The notes: a model not told the origin generated them from the sequence alone. A stretch of 64,000 nt of DNA from Rahnella variigena (GCF_003610915.1 NZ_NSDJ01000001.1:4216001-4280000), one strand, 5' to 3'; positions 28,812 through 38,507 are shown, counted from the stretch's first letter. Program-made: numbers and translations.

Positions 28812-29981
28812 TCATTTCGTATAAACAGGGGGCAATTCACGCAGGCGGCGGACTGATTTCACCACCAGCGCAATCGCATAATCAATTTCTTCTTCCGTTG
28901 TCCAGCGCCCGAGGGAAAAACGGATTGAGCCATGTGCCAGCTCTTCGCTTAATCCTATGGCTCGCAAAACGTAGGAAGGTTCAAGGCTGGCAGACGTACA
29001 AGCGGAACCGGACGACACCGCCAAATCTTTCAGCGCCATAATCAGGGATTCCCCTTCAACATCAGCAAAACTGACGTTAAGAATGTTTGGCGCGGCATGT
29101 TTCGGCGTTCCGTTGAGAAACACCTGATCAAGCTGCTGAATGCCTTTCCACAAGCGATCGCGCAATGCGCTCAGACGCGCCACTTCGGCGGTCATTTCTT
29201 CTTTGGCGATACGATACGCTTCGCCCATTCCGACAATCTGATGCACCGGCAAGGTACCTGAACGCATACCGCGCTCATGACCGCCGCCGTGGATTTGCGC
29301 GTCTATCCGCACTTTGGGTTTACGGCTGACATACAGCGCCCCAATCCCTTTCGGACCGTAGATTTTATGCGCGGAAAATGACATCAGATCCACTTTCAGC
29401 TCACTGACATCAATCGCAATCTTGCCCACGCTCTGGGTTGCATCTACATGGAAAAGAATGCCATGACTGCGGCACAGCTCACCGATTGTCGCAATATCCT
29501 GCACCACGCCGATTTCATTATTTACCTGCATGATGGATATCAAAATGGTGTCGGGGCGCAGCGCCGCTTCAATCATAGCAGGAGGGATAAAACCGTCAGC
29601 CTGAGGCGCCAAATAGGTGACATCGAAGCCTTCAGTTTCCAGCTGGGCACAGGTATCCAGCACCGCTTTGTGCTCCGTCTGGCTGGTGATGATGTGTCTG
29701 CCTTTCTCACGCTGCGCGTGGGCGGCACCTTTAATCGCCAGATTGTCAGATTCTGTCGCGCCAGAGGTGAAGACAATTTCACGCGGGTCGGCATTAATCA
29801 GCTCGGCAATCTGGTTGCGCGCCACATCCACCGCCTCTTCGGCCTGCCAGCCAAAACGGTGAGAACGGGAGGCCGGATTACCGAAAGTACCGTCGAGTGT
29901 TAAACACTGCATCATCATCTTCGCCACTCGCGGATCTACAGGCGTGGTGGCAGAATAATCGAGATAAATAGGTAATTTCAT
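28812..29981 (-). CDS. iscS: Cysteine desulfurase IscS, C-terminally shortened
   Basis: IscS takes sulphur from cysteine with PLP and passes it as persulfide to iron-sulphur scaffolds and to tRNA thiolation proteins. Lys206 ([10 protein letters not shown]) holds PLP and Cys328 ([18 protein letters not shown]) is the persulfide carrier, both in the E. coli register. The product is 389 residues against 404 in E. coli: it follows the family up to [23 protein letters not shown], then ends VYTK, so the tail that would include the LNSIEWAHH end is missing. That tail contributes to IscU binding in E. coli. No iscU, iscA, hscBA or fdx follows. Catalytic activity looks intact. Confidence 0.93.
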   Translation of the reverse strand: MKLPIYLDYSATTPVDPRVAKMMMQCLTLDGTFGNPASRSHRFGWQAEEAVDVARNQIAELINADPREIVFTSGATESDNLAIKGAAHAQREKGRHIITSQTEHKAVLDTCAQLETEGFDVTYLAPQADGFIPPAMIEAALRPDTILISIMQVNNEIGVVQDIATIGELCRSHGILFHVDATQSVGKIAIDVSELKVDLMSFSAHKIYGPKGIGALYVSRKPKVRIDAQIHGGGHERGMRSGTLPVHQIVGMGEAYRIAKEEMTAEVARLSALRDRLWKGIQQLDQVFLNGTPKHAAPNILNVSFADVEGESLIMALKDLAVSSGSACTSASLEPSYVLRAIGLSEELAHGSIRFSLGRWTTEEEIDYAIALVVKSVRRLRELPPVYTK

Positions 29982-30124
29982 GGCAGGTAAGCTCCGGACT
30001 GCGCGTTCGGCTTCGAACGAAAGAATTAAAAAAACGACAACCAGTTTAAAACGGGTTCACAGATTCTTAAAAGGGAAATGACACTTTGCGGGCACTAATC
30101 GGTAAGAATTGACGCCTGAAAAGC

Positions 30125-30160
30125 AAAAGCCCGCGGAAATCTGCATTTCCGCGGGCTTTT
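30125..30160. terminator. Strong bidirectional terminator between iscR and iscS
   Basis: Arms of 16 bases (AAAAGCCCGCGGAAAT and its exact complement) enclose the loop CTGC. Four T close the stem on either strand. It separates iscS from iscR, genes that form one operon in E. coli. Confidence 0.9.
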
Positions 30161-30182
30161 AGTAACGTAAAAATTCACATGC

Positions 30183-30303
30183 ATCCCCAAAATCATTCGT
30201 GTCGCATCAAGGCGGCAACGGAGCAAAACCCCGGGAGCATACAATAGTATGTGACCGGGGGTTGCGACAGCAGCCAACGCCGAGGCGGCGCGAAGGATGA
30301 CGG
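30183..30303. repeat. Dispersed palindromic repeat, copy 2, between iscR and iscS
   Basis: About 120 bases form one imperfect hairpin: outer arms ATCCCC…AATCATTCG and CGAAGGATGACGGGGAT, inner arms CCCCGGGAGCATAC and GTATGTGACCGGGG meeting at AATA. The layout matches copies at 5438-5573 and 63698-63810, each with a GTA-rich centre followed by GTGA/TGAG. Confidence 0.65.
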
Positions 30304-30306
30304 GGA

Positions 30307-30801
30307 TTAGGCTCGAAGATTGACGTTGATAGTTTCCATCTGGCGGCCATTTGGCTGACGACGGATTTCACCGTTCTGACGGTCGGCCACTTCCAGGATT
30401 TCCTGGTTGTTAACCAGCTCAGCCAGGGTAATGTTGTTCAGGAAGCCGCTGATGCGCTCGCTGAGATCACGCCACAAGGTGTGAGTCAGGCAACGTTCGC
30501 CATTCTGGCAGCCTTCTTTACCCTGGCAACGCGTCGCATCGACAGATTCGTCAACGGCAGTAATCACTGCGCCAACCGCGATATCGCCGGAATCTTTACC
30601 TAACAGATAACCACCGCCGGGACCGCGAACACTGGCAACCAGACCATTTTTGCGTAAGCGCGAGAAAAGCTGCTCCAGGTAAGAAAGGGAAATACCCTGA
30701 CGCTCAGAAATGTCAGCCAGTGGTACTGGTCCTTCCTGTGAATGCAGTGCAACGTCGAGCATAGCGGTCACGGCATAACGGCCTTTGGATGTCAGTCTCA
30801 T
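30307..30801 (-). CDS. iscR: Iron-sulphur cluster regulator IscR
   Basis: IscR is an Rrf2-family [2Fe-2S] regulator that, with its cluster, represses the isc promoter and, without it, activates suf. The 164 residues begin [21 protein letters not shown] with a winged helix ([28 protein letters not shown]). Cluster ligands Cys92, Cys98, Cys104 and His107 are all present in [23 protein letters not shown], so the sensor should work. Two IscR-type operators precede it. It is separated from iscS by a palindromic repeat and a strong terminator, so it appears to be its own transcription unit. Confidence 0.97.
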   Translation of the reverse strand: MRLTSKGRYAVTAMLDVALHSQEGPVPLADISERQGISLSYLEQLFSRLRKNGLVASVRGPGGGYLLGKDSGDIAVGAVITAVDESVDATRCQGKEGCQNGERCLTHTLWRDLSERISGFLNNITLAELVNNQEILEVADRQNGEIRRQPNGRQMETINVNLRA

Positions 30802-30866
30802 AGCATGGTTACCTGTTTAAAATGACTTAAAAATTCAATAGTGCGGAACATGCAAACGAGTCTGCC

Positions 30867-30916
30867 ATTCCCGAGTAAAACAGTCAACTATTTAACCTAC
30901 TGTTTTACTCAAGTAT
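30867..30916 (-). promoter_or_regulatory. Two adjacent IscR-type operators upstream of iscR
   Basis: Minus-strand 25-base elements at 30892-30916 (starts ATACTTGAGTAAAACAGTAG) and 30867-30891 (starts ATAGTTGACTGTTTTACTCG) keep the ATA…AC…GT…GGGAAT spacing of the type 1 IscR sites ahead of E. coli iscR, where the same GTTGAC…TTTACTCGGGAATG block is found. Autoregulation therefore seems retained. Confidence 0.75.
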
Positions 30917-31016
30917 TACAAACCCGGCCATTCCGCACTAATTTTGTCATTCACGAACAACGCATAACCTTTTGATTAAAAAACTGAATACTGTTTTTAT
31001 AAACAAATCCTTCCGC

Positions 31017-31754
31017 TTATTCTTTGTTGCTATTTGTCTTTTCAATCGACGTCAGGATGCCGCGCAGGATGTTTAATTCCTGAGATTCAGGTCGCGCACG
31101 GGTAAACAGACGGCGTAATTTGCTCATCACCTGACCCGGATGTGCCTGACGAATAAAGCCGGTTTCCAGCAAGGTTTTTTCCAGATGCTGATAGAAACGT
31201 TCGAGATCGTCGACCAGCGGATACGGCGTTTCTTCGTATTCGATTTGCGGTTTTGCCGCTTCCAGCAACGCCAGATGTGCAACGCGCACTTCATAGGCAA
31301 TAATCTGCACGGCCATTGCCAGATTCAGCGAGCTGTATTCAGGGTTCGCCGGAATACACACGTGGTAGTTACATTTTTGCAGTTCTTCATTGGTCAGCCC
31401 GACGCGTTCGCGGCCAAACACCAGCGCAACCGGCGCGGTTTGTGCCGCTTTTGCACTGTGCTCACCGCATTCACGCGGTTCAAGCATCGGCCACGGCAGT
31501 GTGCGGGAACGCGCACTGGTGCCGATCACCAGACTACAACCGGCCAGCGCTTCATCAAGCGTATCAACAATCGTCGCATTACCGATGACATCACTGGCAC
31601 CGGCCGACAAAGAGATAGCCTGAGAGTCAGGTTTTACCAGCGGATTCACCAGATAAAGACTTGATAAACCCATGGTTTTCATGGCACGGGCGGTAGAGCC
31701 CATATTGCCAGTGTGAGACGTTTCTACTAATACAATGCGGATATTGGGCAGCAT
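31017..31754 (-). CDS. trmJ: tRNA (cytidine/uridine-32-2'-O)-methyltransferase TrmJ
   Basis: TrmJ is a SPOUT methyltransferase that makes 2'-O-methyl C/U at position 32 of several tRNAs. The 245 residues match E. coli. The trefoil-knot motifs are visible as [45 protein letters not shown] and [24 protein letters not shown]. The basic C-terminal extension ([25 protein letters not shown]) is the dimer-stabilising and tRNA-binding part. It is ahead of iscR on the same strand, as in E. coli, and divergent from suhB. Confidence 0.97.
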   Translation of the reverse strand: MLPNIRIVLVETSHTGNMGSTARAMKTMGLSSLYLVNPLVKPDSQAISLSAGASDVIGNATIVDTLDEALAGCSLVIGTSARSRTLPWPMLEPRECGEHSAKAAQTAPVALVFGRERVGLTNEELQKCNYHVCIPANPEYSSLNLAMAVQIIAYEVRVAHLALLEAAKPQIEYEETPYPLVDDLERFYQHLEKTLLETGFIRQAHPGQVMSKLRRLFTRARPESQELNILRGILTSIEKTNSNKE

Positions 31755-31881
31755 AGGAACTCTTAGCCAGACGGAAAATCACAACAGCCTAACACAACGG
31801 TAGTTAATTTTCAGAACCCCTGCTATACTGCGCGCCGTTTCCCGTATTCCCGTTCTTTAACATCCTAGTTGGAAGATATCC

Positions 31882-32685
31882 ATGCATCCGATGCTCACCA
31901 TCGCCGTGCGCGCTGCGCGCAAGGCCGGTAACCTGATTGCCAAACATTACGAAACGCCAGACTCTGTAGAATCTACACAAAAAGGTACCAACGATTTTGT
32001 TACCAACGTAGACCGCGATGCAGAACACATGATTATCGATGTTATTCGCAAATCCTATCCAAAACACACCATCATCAGTGAAGAGTGTGGCGAGCTGGAA
32101 GGCGAAGACAAAGACGTACAATGGATTATCGACCCGCTGGATGGCACCACCAACTTCGTTAAACGCTTCCCACATTTCGCTGTTTCTATCGCCGTGCGCA
32201 TCAAAGGCCGCACTGAAGTCGCGGTAGTTTACGACCCAATGCGTAACGAACTGTTCACCGCAACCCGTGGTCAGGGCGCACAGCTGAACGGTTATCGTCT
32301 GCGCGGTACCAATGCGAAAGATCTCGACGGCACCATTCTGGCGACCGGCTTCCCGTTCAAAGCAAAACAACACGCGACCAGCTACATGAATGTGGTTGGC
32401 AAACTGTTCACCGAATGTGCAGACTTCCGTCGCACCGGTTCTGCTGCGCTGGATCTGGCTTACGTGGCAGCTGGCCGCGTTGACGGTTTCTTCGAAATCG
32501 CCCTGAAACCTTGGGATTTCGCCGGTGGCGAACTGCTGGTTCGTGAATCTGGCGGCGTTGTGACTGACTTCGTTGGCGGCCATAACCACTTCTCGTCTGG
32601 CAACATCGTTGCAGGCAACCCACGCGTCGTTAAAGGTATTCTGATGACCATGCGTGATGAACTGAGCGAAGCGCTGAAGCGTTAA
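31882..32685 (+). CDS. suhB: Inositol-1-monophosphatase / rRNA antitermination factor SuhB
   Basis: SuhB hydrolyses inositol-1-phosphate and, in E. coli, also joins the rRNA antitermination complex with NusA. The 267 residues match in length. Metal-binding motifs are ISEECGE (residues about 65-71), WIIDPLDGTTNF (82-93) and the late KPWDFAGGELLVRESGG. It is a single gene, divergent from trmJ, and ends at a strong terminator shared with the convergent zev genes. Confidence 0.97.
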   Translation: MHPMLTIAVRAARKAGNLIAKHYETPDSVESTQKGTNDFVTNVDRDAEHMIIDVIRKSYPKHTIISEECGELEGEDKDVQWIIDPLDGTTNFVKRFPHFAVSIAVRIKGRTEVAVVYDPMRNELFTATRGQGAQLNGYRLRGTNAKDLDGTILATGFPFKAKQHATSYMNVVGKLFTECADFRRTGSAALDLAYVAAGRVDGFFEIALKPWDFAGGELLVRESGGVVTDFVGGHNHFSSGNIVAGNPRVVKGILMTMRDELSEALKR

Positions 32686-32719
32686 TTTCGCCGGTTATTG
32701 ATAGAAAGAAATACAAAGA

Positions 32720-32752
32720 AAAACGGACGTCCTTTCGGGCGTCCGTTTTTTT
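32720..32752. terminator. Intrinsic terminator after suhB
   Basis: Stem AAACGGACGTCC / GGGCGTCCGTTT with loop TTTC and a run of seven T at the end; a run of A on the other side may let it work in reverse too. Confidence 0.92.
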
Positions 32753-32791
32753 ATATCTGCCGTTTATCCCATGAAGGTTGCGCCCCGGAAC

Positions 32792-33811
32792 TTATCCCCG
32801 GAAAGGCCCGCCGGTGATTGGCGAAACGTCTCCGCCGCCGGTGCTGTAGAGCAATATTCCTGCCACCAGCAATACCATCCCACCGGTCAGCGCCAGCAGC
32901 GACCAGGTGATCCGCTGCCAGGCCGCAGGCGTACGGGTTGCGCTCAGTTTCACCGCCAGCGCACGGCTGTAAAACACCAGTACGCCAATCAGCGAGACGG
33001 TCAGCGAGGTGCCGATGGCCATCGTAATGGCTGAAATCACGCCCCAGCTGTACACGCCAATCACTTTGGAAAACAGCAACACCATGATCGCACCGGAGCA
33101 CGGGCGTAATCCCATCGCCAGCACAATCGCTATCTGTGTGCGTAAATCGCCGCCCGCCTGAAGTTGCTGATCGCTCGGTACATGCTGATGTCCGCAGCCG
33201 CAATGTTCATCGTGGACATGTGTTTCACTGCCCATCGGCGACAGGCTGTGGATTTTCATTGCCGGTGCCGGACGCAAACTTTTTATCGTCTGCCACACCT
33301 GTTTCAGCGCTCGCCAGCACAGCAATAACCCGAGCAACATCACCAGAATGAAGCTGCCCCGCTCCATCCAGAAACTGCTCTGATGCAGCTGACGCGAGGA
33401 AAGTTGCAGCACGCCGAGCACTACGCTGACCAGCAATATCGCCACCAGTCCCTGCACTATCGCCGAGGCAAACGTCAGTTTCAGGCTGCTTTTCAGTCGC
33501 GAAGGATGGGTCGCCAGATAGGTGGTGATGACAATTTTACCGTGCCCCGGCCCGATGGCGTGGATCACGCCATAAATCAGGCTGAAACCGGCCAGCGTCA
33601 TGCCCGACTGCATCGGACTTTCTTTCACCTGCCGCAACAGCCCGGCCAGTTCCTGATGCAATTCCCGCTGCCAGATAATGCTGCTCAGCAAAATCCTCGG
33701 CCAGTAGTGGATGAGAAGAAAAATGCCGCCCGCCAGCAGCAACATAAATATCGCCAGCGGCCACAGATCGCGCCATGACAGTGTTTTCGGTGGTGTGGAG
33801 ATTAATGACAT
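32792..33811 (-). CDS. zevB: NicO-type metal permease, ZevB-like zinc uptake subunit
   Basis: A 339-residue inner-membrane protein with about six or seven helices. It has the NicO signature IYGVIHAIGPGHGKIVITTYLATHP (residues about 78-102) and a late GLRPCSGAIMVLLF. A cytoplasmic His-rich loop, ETHVHDEHCGCGHQHVPS, lies between helices and probably binds metal. With the upstream DUF1007 exported protein it forms the pair described as ZevAB, a zinc transporter, in Haemophilus. Its start overlaps the end of that gene by ten bases. Nickel or cobalt transport, as in RcnA, is the alternative; the Zur-like box upstream favours zinc. Confidence 0.8.
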   Translation of the reverse strand: MSLISTPPKTLSWRDLWPLAIFMLLLAGGIFLLIHYWPRILLSSIIWQRELHQELAGLLRQVKESPMQSGMTLAGFSLIYGVIHAIGPGHGKIVITTYLATHPSRLKSSLKLTFASAIVQGLVAILLVSVVLGVLQLSSRQLHQSSFWMERGSFILVMLLGLLLCWRALKQVWQTIKSLRPAPAMKIHSLSPMGSETHVHDEHCGCGHQHVPSDQQLQAGGDLRTQIAIVLAMGLRPCSGAIMVLLFSKVIGVYSWGVISAITMAIGTSLTVSLIGVLVFYSRALAVKLSATRTPAAWQRITWSLLALTGGMVLLVAGILLYSTGGGDVSPITGGPFRG

Positions 33812-34473
33812 TCCAGCGTGACCTTCTGAGCAAATTGCTGACCAAGATCCATATCTTCCGGCGGGGCATCAGCCTTATCGAGAGACAGCGCGTAGTTTTG
33901 CAGCGAGGCATCAGGCTTGGGCGTAAACAGCGCCAGCGTGCAACGTTTTTCCAGCTCAGGCGGCAGATGCAGCGCGGTTTTATCCTTATAGGTCATATCG
34001 ACGAAATATGAAGGATCGAAGGTAGAGAATTCCATCGGTTTACCGGCCAGTGCCTGAGGCTTCGCCAGCGGCAACACGAATTCCAGCACCGCCTGATCGC
34101 CTTTACGCGACAGCTGATATTCGCTGGGCAAGTCGAGATATTTAACCGGTTTACCTTCGCGATAAAAGTCAGTGAAGTAATGCTGACTGAGCACCCGCGC
34201 CATGACTTCCGCCGCCAGTTTTTTCCAGATATCTGAACCGGGTTTGGCGTTCTGCGCGTCGTACAGCAAATCTGCGGATGTAATTTCGTCCATAGTCCAT
34301 ACCATTTTCAGCCCGGTCAGCGAGGTGTCATTCGCCACCAGCGTCGTCTGCATATCAATGAAACTGTGCGGGTGCGCCATGACCGTGGCGGGCAGGCAGA
34401 ACAGCGCAACACCCAGCCATTTGCCGTAACGGGAGAAAGGCCGGTTCCGGGCCTGGGGTAACGTCATTTCCAT
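33802..34473 (-). CDS. zevA: DUF1007 exported protein, ZevA-like
   Basis: A 223-residue exported protein. The signal peptide (WLGVALFCLPATVMA) is cut before HPHSFIDMQTTLVAND, where the first mature residues, HPH, are a typical metal-binding start for DUF1007 proteins. The rest contains KMVWTMDEITSADLLYD, FTDFYREGKP and STFDPSYFVDMTYKD, all typical of the family. It overlaps the permease gene by ten bases, so they are one unit. In Haemophilus the equivalent ZevA is needed for zinc uptake. The promoter carries a Zur-like palindrome. Confidence 0.8.
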   Translation of the reverse strand: MEMTLPQARNRPFSRYGKWLGVALFCLPATVMAHPHSFIDMQTTLVANDTSLTGLKMVWTMDEITSADLLYDAQNAKPGSDIWKKLAAEVMARVLSQHYFTDFYREGKPVKYLDLPSEYQLSRKGDQAVLEFVLPLAKPQALAGKPMEFSTFDPSYFVDMTYKDKTALHLPPELEKRCTLALFTPKPDASLQNYALSLDKADAPPEDMDLGQQFAQKVTLECH

Positions 34474-34488
34474 ATCAGCGCCATATAT

Positions 34489-34534
34489 TGTTACTAAGTA
34501 ACACTATTTTGCTGTGCATTTAAGCGGTCGTCAA
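34489..34534 (-). promoter_or_regulatory. zevAB promoter with Zur-like palindrome
   Basis: TGTTACT-A-AGTAACA (34489-34503) is a perfect 7-1-7 inverted repeat resembling Zur boxes (TGTTAT-type halves). On the minus strand a TTGACG (34529-34534) and CAAAAT (34506-34511) 17 bases apart can serve as -35 and -10, putting the palindrome over the start of transcription, a good place for repression. Confidence 0.6.
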
Positions 34535-34652
34535 AAATATCTGTGATCTGAGTTGTAAGCCGGAGTAAAACCCAATACCCGCGCCATAATGCGGGCTTTC
34601 GCTTTGCTATGCTTGACTAATAATTTCAGGCGATACCTTTCCGGCAGGTGAT

Positions 34653-35933
34653 ATGAATCCAGACAAACAGCCCTCCCCAGCGCTTTCCGCTACGCAACGC
34701 CGCTGCCATGTGTTGCTGATGCTGTACGCGCCGCTGACGGCAGTTCAGCTGGAGATCATCAGTGAAATCAACGGCGTCGGATTAACCACGACCTGGGAAG
34801 ATCTGGCAGAAGTGACCTGCGAAATTCAGCGCATCCATCAGCTTGATGTACTGCAATACAGCGAAAAAGAATGCCGCATTCAGGGTGATACGCTCGCCCA
34901 GCGGCTGTGTTTATTTCAGGGATTACGCCGCACATTACGCATTTCACCGGACTTCGTTTCCCGCCATTTTATCCCCTGGCTGCACATCGCCTTCGAAGGC
35001 CAGACCTGCCCGAAGGCGGCACTGCGCACCGATATTCTGGGCATGATGCTCGAAGACTGCGGCACGTTATTACCCAAACCGCTGAGCGGTCATGACCGTC
35101 AGCTGATGCTGATTTGTCTTCAATACTGTCTGTGGCAGAACAATGATCAGACCGGTTTACGCTTTACCGAACAACAGCGGCGCTGGCTGCGCGAAAAGCC
35201 CGAATATACTGCCGCCCGTGAACTGTTTATCCAGTTACAGGAACTCAGTAACGGCCTGCTCGATGACTGCGAATGTGAGTTTTTCACCCTGATGTTACGA
35301 ATGCTGAAAAACCACAGTTATCAGAGTTCCGGTTCGACGGAAGATCAGCGCCTGCTGTTAGAAATTGAAAATATGGTGGCGCGTTTTCAGGACATCGCCG
35401 GGATGAAATTCAGCAGCTACGAAGGGCTGGTCGGCCAGCTTTTCGCCCATCTGGGTCCGGCGATTGAACGCTGTCATTTCGGCATTGGCATCGACAATCT
35501 GATGCAGGAAGAAGTAAACCGCATGTATCCGCGACTGGTGCGCACCACCCGTGAGGCGTTGGCGGGGTTTGAGCACGAATATCTGATTACGCTTTCAGAG
35601 GATGAAATCGGATTAGTAGCGATCACCTTCGGCGCGTGGCTGATGCAGGGTAACGCCTTGCAGGAGAAACAAATCCTGCTGCTGACGCATGATAATCCTG
35701 AACTGGAAGAAGCGGTCGAACAACAAATCCGCGAAGCGACGCTGCTGCCGCTGAACATCAAATATCAGACGCTGGCGGATTTCTATAAATTTGGTGCCCC
35801 GAGCGGCGTGGCGATGATTGTCACCCCTTACGCCACCCGCAGCACCGACGCCGATCCGCTGGTGATCCACACGCAGTTGCCGCTGGCCAAAGAGCAGCGA
35901 AAACGTATCCGCTCGCTGCTCGAAGCCCCCTAG
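34653..35933 (+). CDS. csiE: CsiE, PRD-domain stationary-phase protein
   Basis: A 426-residue cytoplasmic protein of the same length as E. coli CsiE, a stationary-phase inducible gene product of unknown activity. The first third looks like a winged-helix region (RRCHVLLMLYAPLTAVQLEIISEINGVG) and the rest contains PTS-regulation-domain-like helices, with His in GPAIERCHFGIGIDNL. It may be a regulator controlled by PTS phosphorylation; that is inference. It is convergent with hcaT, the two stop codons overlapping by four bases. Confidence 0.92.
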   Translation: MNPDKQPSPALSATQRRCHVLLMLYAPLTAVQLEIISEINGVGLTTTWEDLAEVTCEIQRIHQLDVLQYSEKECRIQGDTLAQRLCLFQGLRRTLRISPDFVSRHFIPWLHIAFEGQTCPKAALRTDILGMMLEDCGTLLPKPLSGHDRQLMLICLQYCLWQNNDQTGLRFTEQQRRWLREKPEYTAARELFIQLQELSNGLLDDCECEFFTLMLRMLKNHSYQSSGSTEDQRLLLEIENMVARFQDIAGMKFSSYEGLVGQLFAHLGPAIERCHFGIGIDNLMQEEVNRMYPRLVRTTREALAGFEHEYLITLSEDEIGLVAITFGAWLMQGNALQEKQILLLTHDNPELEEAVEQQIREATLLPLNIKYQTLADFYKFGAPSGVAMIVTPYATRSTDADPLVIHTQLPLAKEQRKRIRSLLEAP

Positions 35934-37090
35934 CTGGCTGACACCTCCGGCGCTGACGGCGTGACCTGCGGACGCAGGAAAATCGCCGGCACCACCAGCA
36001 GCGCCATCACCCAGAATAATCCCGCGTGCAGATGTTCGAACAGGAAGCCGGACACCATGGTCATCACCGCCACACCGCCGCCCATTGCCAGCGCGGAATA
36101 CACCGATTGCAGGCGGATAACCTGATCTCGCGGACGCGCCGCGATAAACCGCATCCCCGCCAGATGGCAAACCGTGAAGGTACCGCAGTGCAAAATCTGA
36201 ATCACGATCAGCCACGGTAATGCGGTAAATGCGCCCATCATGCCCCAGCGCACCACGCCACACACGGCGGATAGCAGCAACATATCGCGCGCCGACCAGC
36301 GGCTGAACAGCTGTTTACTGAAAGTGAAGACCAGCACTTCAGCGACCACGCCAAGCGACCATAAATAGCCGATGGTGGTCGAAGAATACCCGATATCCTG
36401 CCAGTAAATCGCGCTGAAACCGTAGTATGCGGCGTGTGCGCCCTGTAATAACGTTACGCATAACAGGAACCGCCAGACCGGTTTTTCGCCGAGTAATGCT
36501 TTCCACGAAATGGCCGGCGCACCGCTGGTTCGCGGTTCTCCCACCGGTTTTACGCTTGGGCGCAGTAACATGCCAAGCAACATGGCTGCCACGCCTGCGG
36601 TCAGCGTATAGAGGATCGCGTTGTGTCCGTAGACCTCCACCAGTTTACCGGTGACCGCCGAGCCAATCACAAAGGCAATCGACCCCCAGACGCGTACTTT
36701 GCCGTAATCCATATTGATCTGGCGTTGCAGCGTACCGGCCAGCGCATCGGTCAGCGGAACCAGCGGACCAAAGAACAGGCTGAAACCGGCAATGTTGATC
36801 ATCAGCCACGCCCAGCCGTTGCCAAACCAGAACCCGACGGCAAACGCCAGCGTGAGCAACGCGAGGATGCGCAAACCGGTGATGAGATGCGAAGGGTCTT
36901 TGATGGAGGGCGAAATGATTAACGTGCCAAGAAAACGGGCGACTAAACCGGCGCCGAGCAACAGGCCAATGCTTTCGGAGGAAATACCCTCGCCTTTAAG
37001 CCATAAGCCCCAGAAGGGAAGAAAAATACCGTAACTGAAAAAATAGGTGAAATAACTGAGTGCAAGCCAGCGCGTGGAACGCAATTCCAT
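35930..37090 (-). CDS. hcaT: HcaT-type MFS transporter (3-phenylpropionate transporter)
   Basis: A 386-residue MFS protein of about twelve helices, of the family of E. coli HcaT, a presumed 3-phenylpropionate importer. The start MELRSTRWLALSYFTYFFSYGIFLPFWGLWLKGEG is typical of that family and GGAGG lies four bases ahead of the ATG. Further motifs are GPLVPLTDALAGTLQR and MDYGKVRVWGSIAFVIG. It sits between csiE and glyA as in E. coli, although no hca dioxygenase genes are in the window, so the substrate may differ. Confidence 0.9.
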   Translation of the reverse strand: MELRSTRWLALSYFTYFFSYGIFLPFWGLWLKGEGISSESIGLLLGAGLVARFLGTLIISPSIKDPSHLITGLRILALLTLAFAVGFWFGNGWAWLMINIAGFSLFFGPLVPLTDALAGTLQRQINMDYGKVRVWGSIAFVIGSAVTGKLVEVYGHNAILYTLTAGVAAMLLGMLLRPSVKPVGEPRTSGAPAISWKALLGEKPVWRFLLCVTLLQGAHAAYYGFSAIYWQDIGYSSTTIGYLWSLGVVAEVLVFTFSKQLFSRWSARDMLLLSAVCGVVRWGMMGAFTALPWLIVIQILHCGTFTVCHLAGMRFIAARPRDQVIRLQSVYSALAMGGGVAVMTMVSGFLFEHLHAGLFWVMALLVVPAIFLRPQVTPSAPEVSAS

Positions 37091-37204
37091 AAATCCTCCG
37101 GTGTGAGGCCAATACTTTGACAAAGCTCACAATCGCTAGCAATCCGCAGACGCTTTCATACTCCAGTAATGTCTGCCAGCTCACAAATTCTGATACATGC
37201 CCAT

Positions 37205-37229
37205 AAAAAAACCCGCCGGAGCGGGTTTT
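37205..37229 (-). terminator. Intrinsic terminator after glyA
   Basis: Minus-strand stem AAACCCGC / GCGGGTTT with loop TCCG, then a run of seven T. Confidence 0.94.
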
Positions 37230-37253
37230 AGCAGCTTTACGTCTTCGCAAATA

Positions 37254-38507
37254 TTACGCGTAAACCGGGAAGCGTGCACAGATGTCGAGAACTTTCTGTT
37301 TAACGCGTTCGATAGTGCCTTCGTCGTTCACGTTGTCCAGCACGTCGCAGATCCAGCCAGCCAGTTCACGCGCTTCAGCTTCTTTAAAGCCGCGACGGGT
37401 GATAGCCGGAGTACCGATACGCACGCCGGAAGTCACGAACGGGCTTTTCGGATCGTTAGGCACGCTGTTTTTGTTCACAGTAATGTTAGCACGACCCAGT
37501 GCGGCATCGGCTTCTTTACCGGTCAGGTTTTTATCAACCAGATCCATCAGGAACAGGTGATTGTGCGTACCGCCGGAAACCACTTTGTAGCCACGTTCCA
37601 GAACCACAGCGACCATTGCCTGAGCATTTTTAGCCACTTGCTGCTGGTAGGTTTTGAACTCAGGTTCCATCGCTTCTTTCAGTGCTACCGCTTTACCGGC
37701 AATCACGTGCATCAGCGGGCCGCCCTGGCCACCAGGGAAGACAGCGGAGTTCAGTTTTTTATAGAACTCTTCGTCACCGCCTTTCGCCAGAATCAGACCG
37801 CCGCGTGGGCCAGCCAGCGTTTTGTGCGTGGTGGTGGTCACGATGTGTGCGTGCGGAACCGGGTTCGGATAAACGCCCGCAGCAATCAGACCGGCAACGT
37901 GTGCCATGTCGACGAAGAAGTAAGCGCCAACGCTGTCGGCGATTTCACGCATTTTTGCCCAGTCAACGATACCGGAGAACGCGGAGAAGCCGCCGATGAT
38001 CATTTTTGGTTTGTGCGCTTCGGCCTGACGTTTTACGTCGTCATAATCGATGTCGCCGCTTTCGTCGATGCCGTAAGGTACGACGTTGTACAGTTTACCG
38101 GACAGGTTAACCGGTGAACCGTGCGTCAGGTGACCGCCATGGCCGAGGTTCATCCCCAGAATGGTGTCGCCCGGTTGCAGCAGTGCGGTGTAAACCGCGA
38201 AGTTTGCCTGCGAGCCGGAGTGTGGCTGAACGTTAGCGAAATCTGCACCGAACAATTCTTTTGCACGGTCGATGGCCAGTTGTTCAACGATGTCGACGTA
38301 CTCACAACCACCGTAGTAACGTTTGCCCGGGTAGCCTTCGGCATATTTGTTGGTCAGCTGCGAACCCTGAGCCTGCATAACGCGCGGGCTGGTATAGTTT
38401 TCTGACGCAATCAGCTCGATATGTTCTTCCTGACGAACAACTTCTTTTTCCATTGCTGCCCACAGCTCAGCATCATAATCGGCAATGTTCATTTCACGCT
38501 TTAACAT
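37254..38507 (-). CDS. glyA: Serine hydroxymethyltransferase GlyA
   Basis: GlyA interconverts serine and glycine with tetrahydrofolate, the main source of one-carbon units. Starting at [23 protein letters not shown] gives 417 residues, as in E. coli, with AGGAG six bases ahead; the longer open frame is not supported. The PLP lysine is in [11 protein letters not shown], and the substrate-binding parts [12 protein letters not shown] and [10 protein letters not shown] are present. It is divergent from hmp, as in E. coli, and the spacer has a PurR-type box. Confidence 0.98.
   Translation of the reverse strand: MLKREMNIADYDAELWAAMEKEVVRQEEHIELIASENYTSPRVMQAQGSQLTNKYAEGYPGKRYYGGCEYVDIVEQLAIDRAKELFGADFANVQPHSGSQANFAVYTALLQPGDTILGMNLGHGGHLTHGSPVNLSGKLYNVVPYGIDESGDIDYDDVKRQAEAHKPKMIIGGFSAFSGIVDWAKMREIADSVGAYFFVDMAHVAGLIAAGVYPNPVPHAHIVTTTTHKTLAGPRGGLILAKGGDEEFYKKLNSAVFPGGQGGPLMHVIAGKAVALKEAMEPEFKTYQQQVAKNAQAMVAVVLERGYKVVSGGTHNHLFLMDLVDKNLTGKEADAALGRANITVNKNSVPNDPKSPFVTSGVRIGTPAITRRGFKEAEARELAGWICDVLDNVNDEGTIERVKQKVLDICARFPVYA

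Noticed and set aside
31804..32589. Long minus-strand frame opposite suhB
   Set aside because: Antisense shadow of suhB; no start signals, and suhB is unmistakable.
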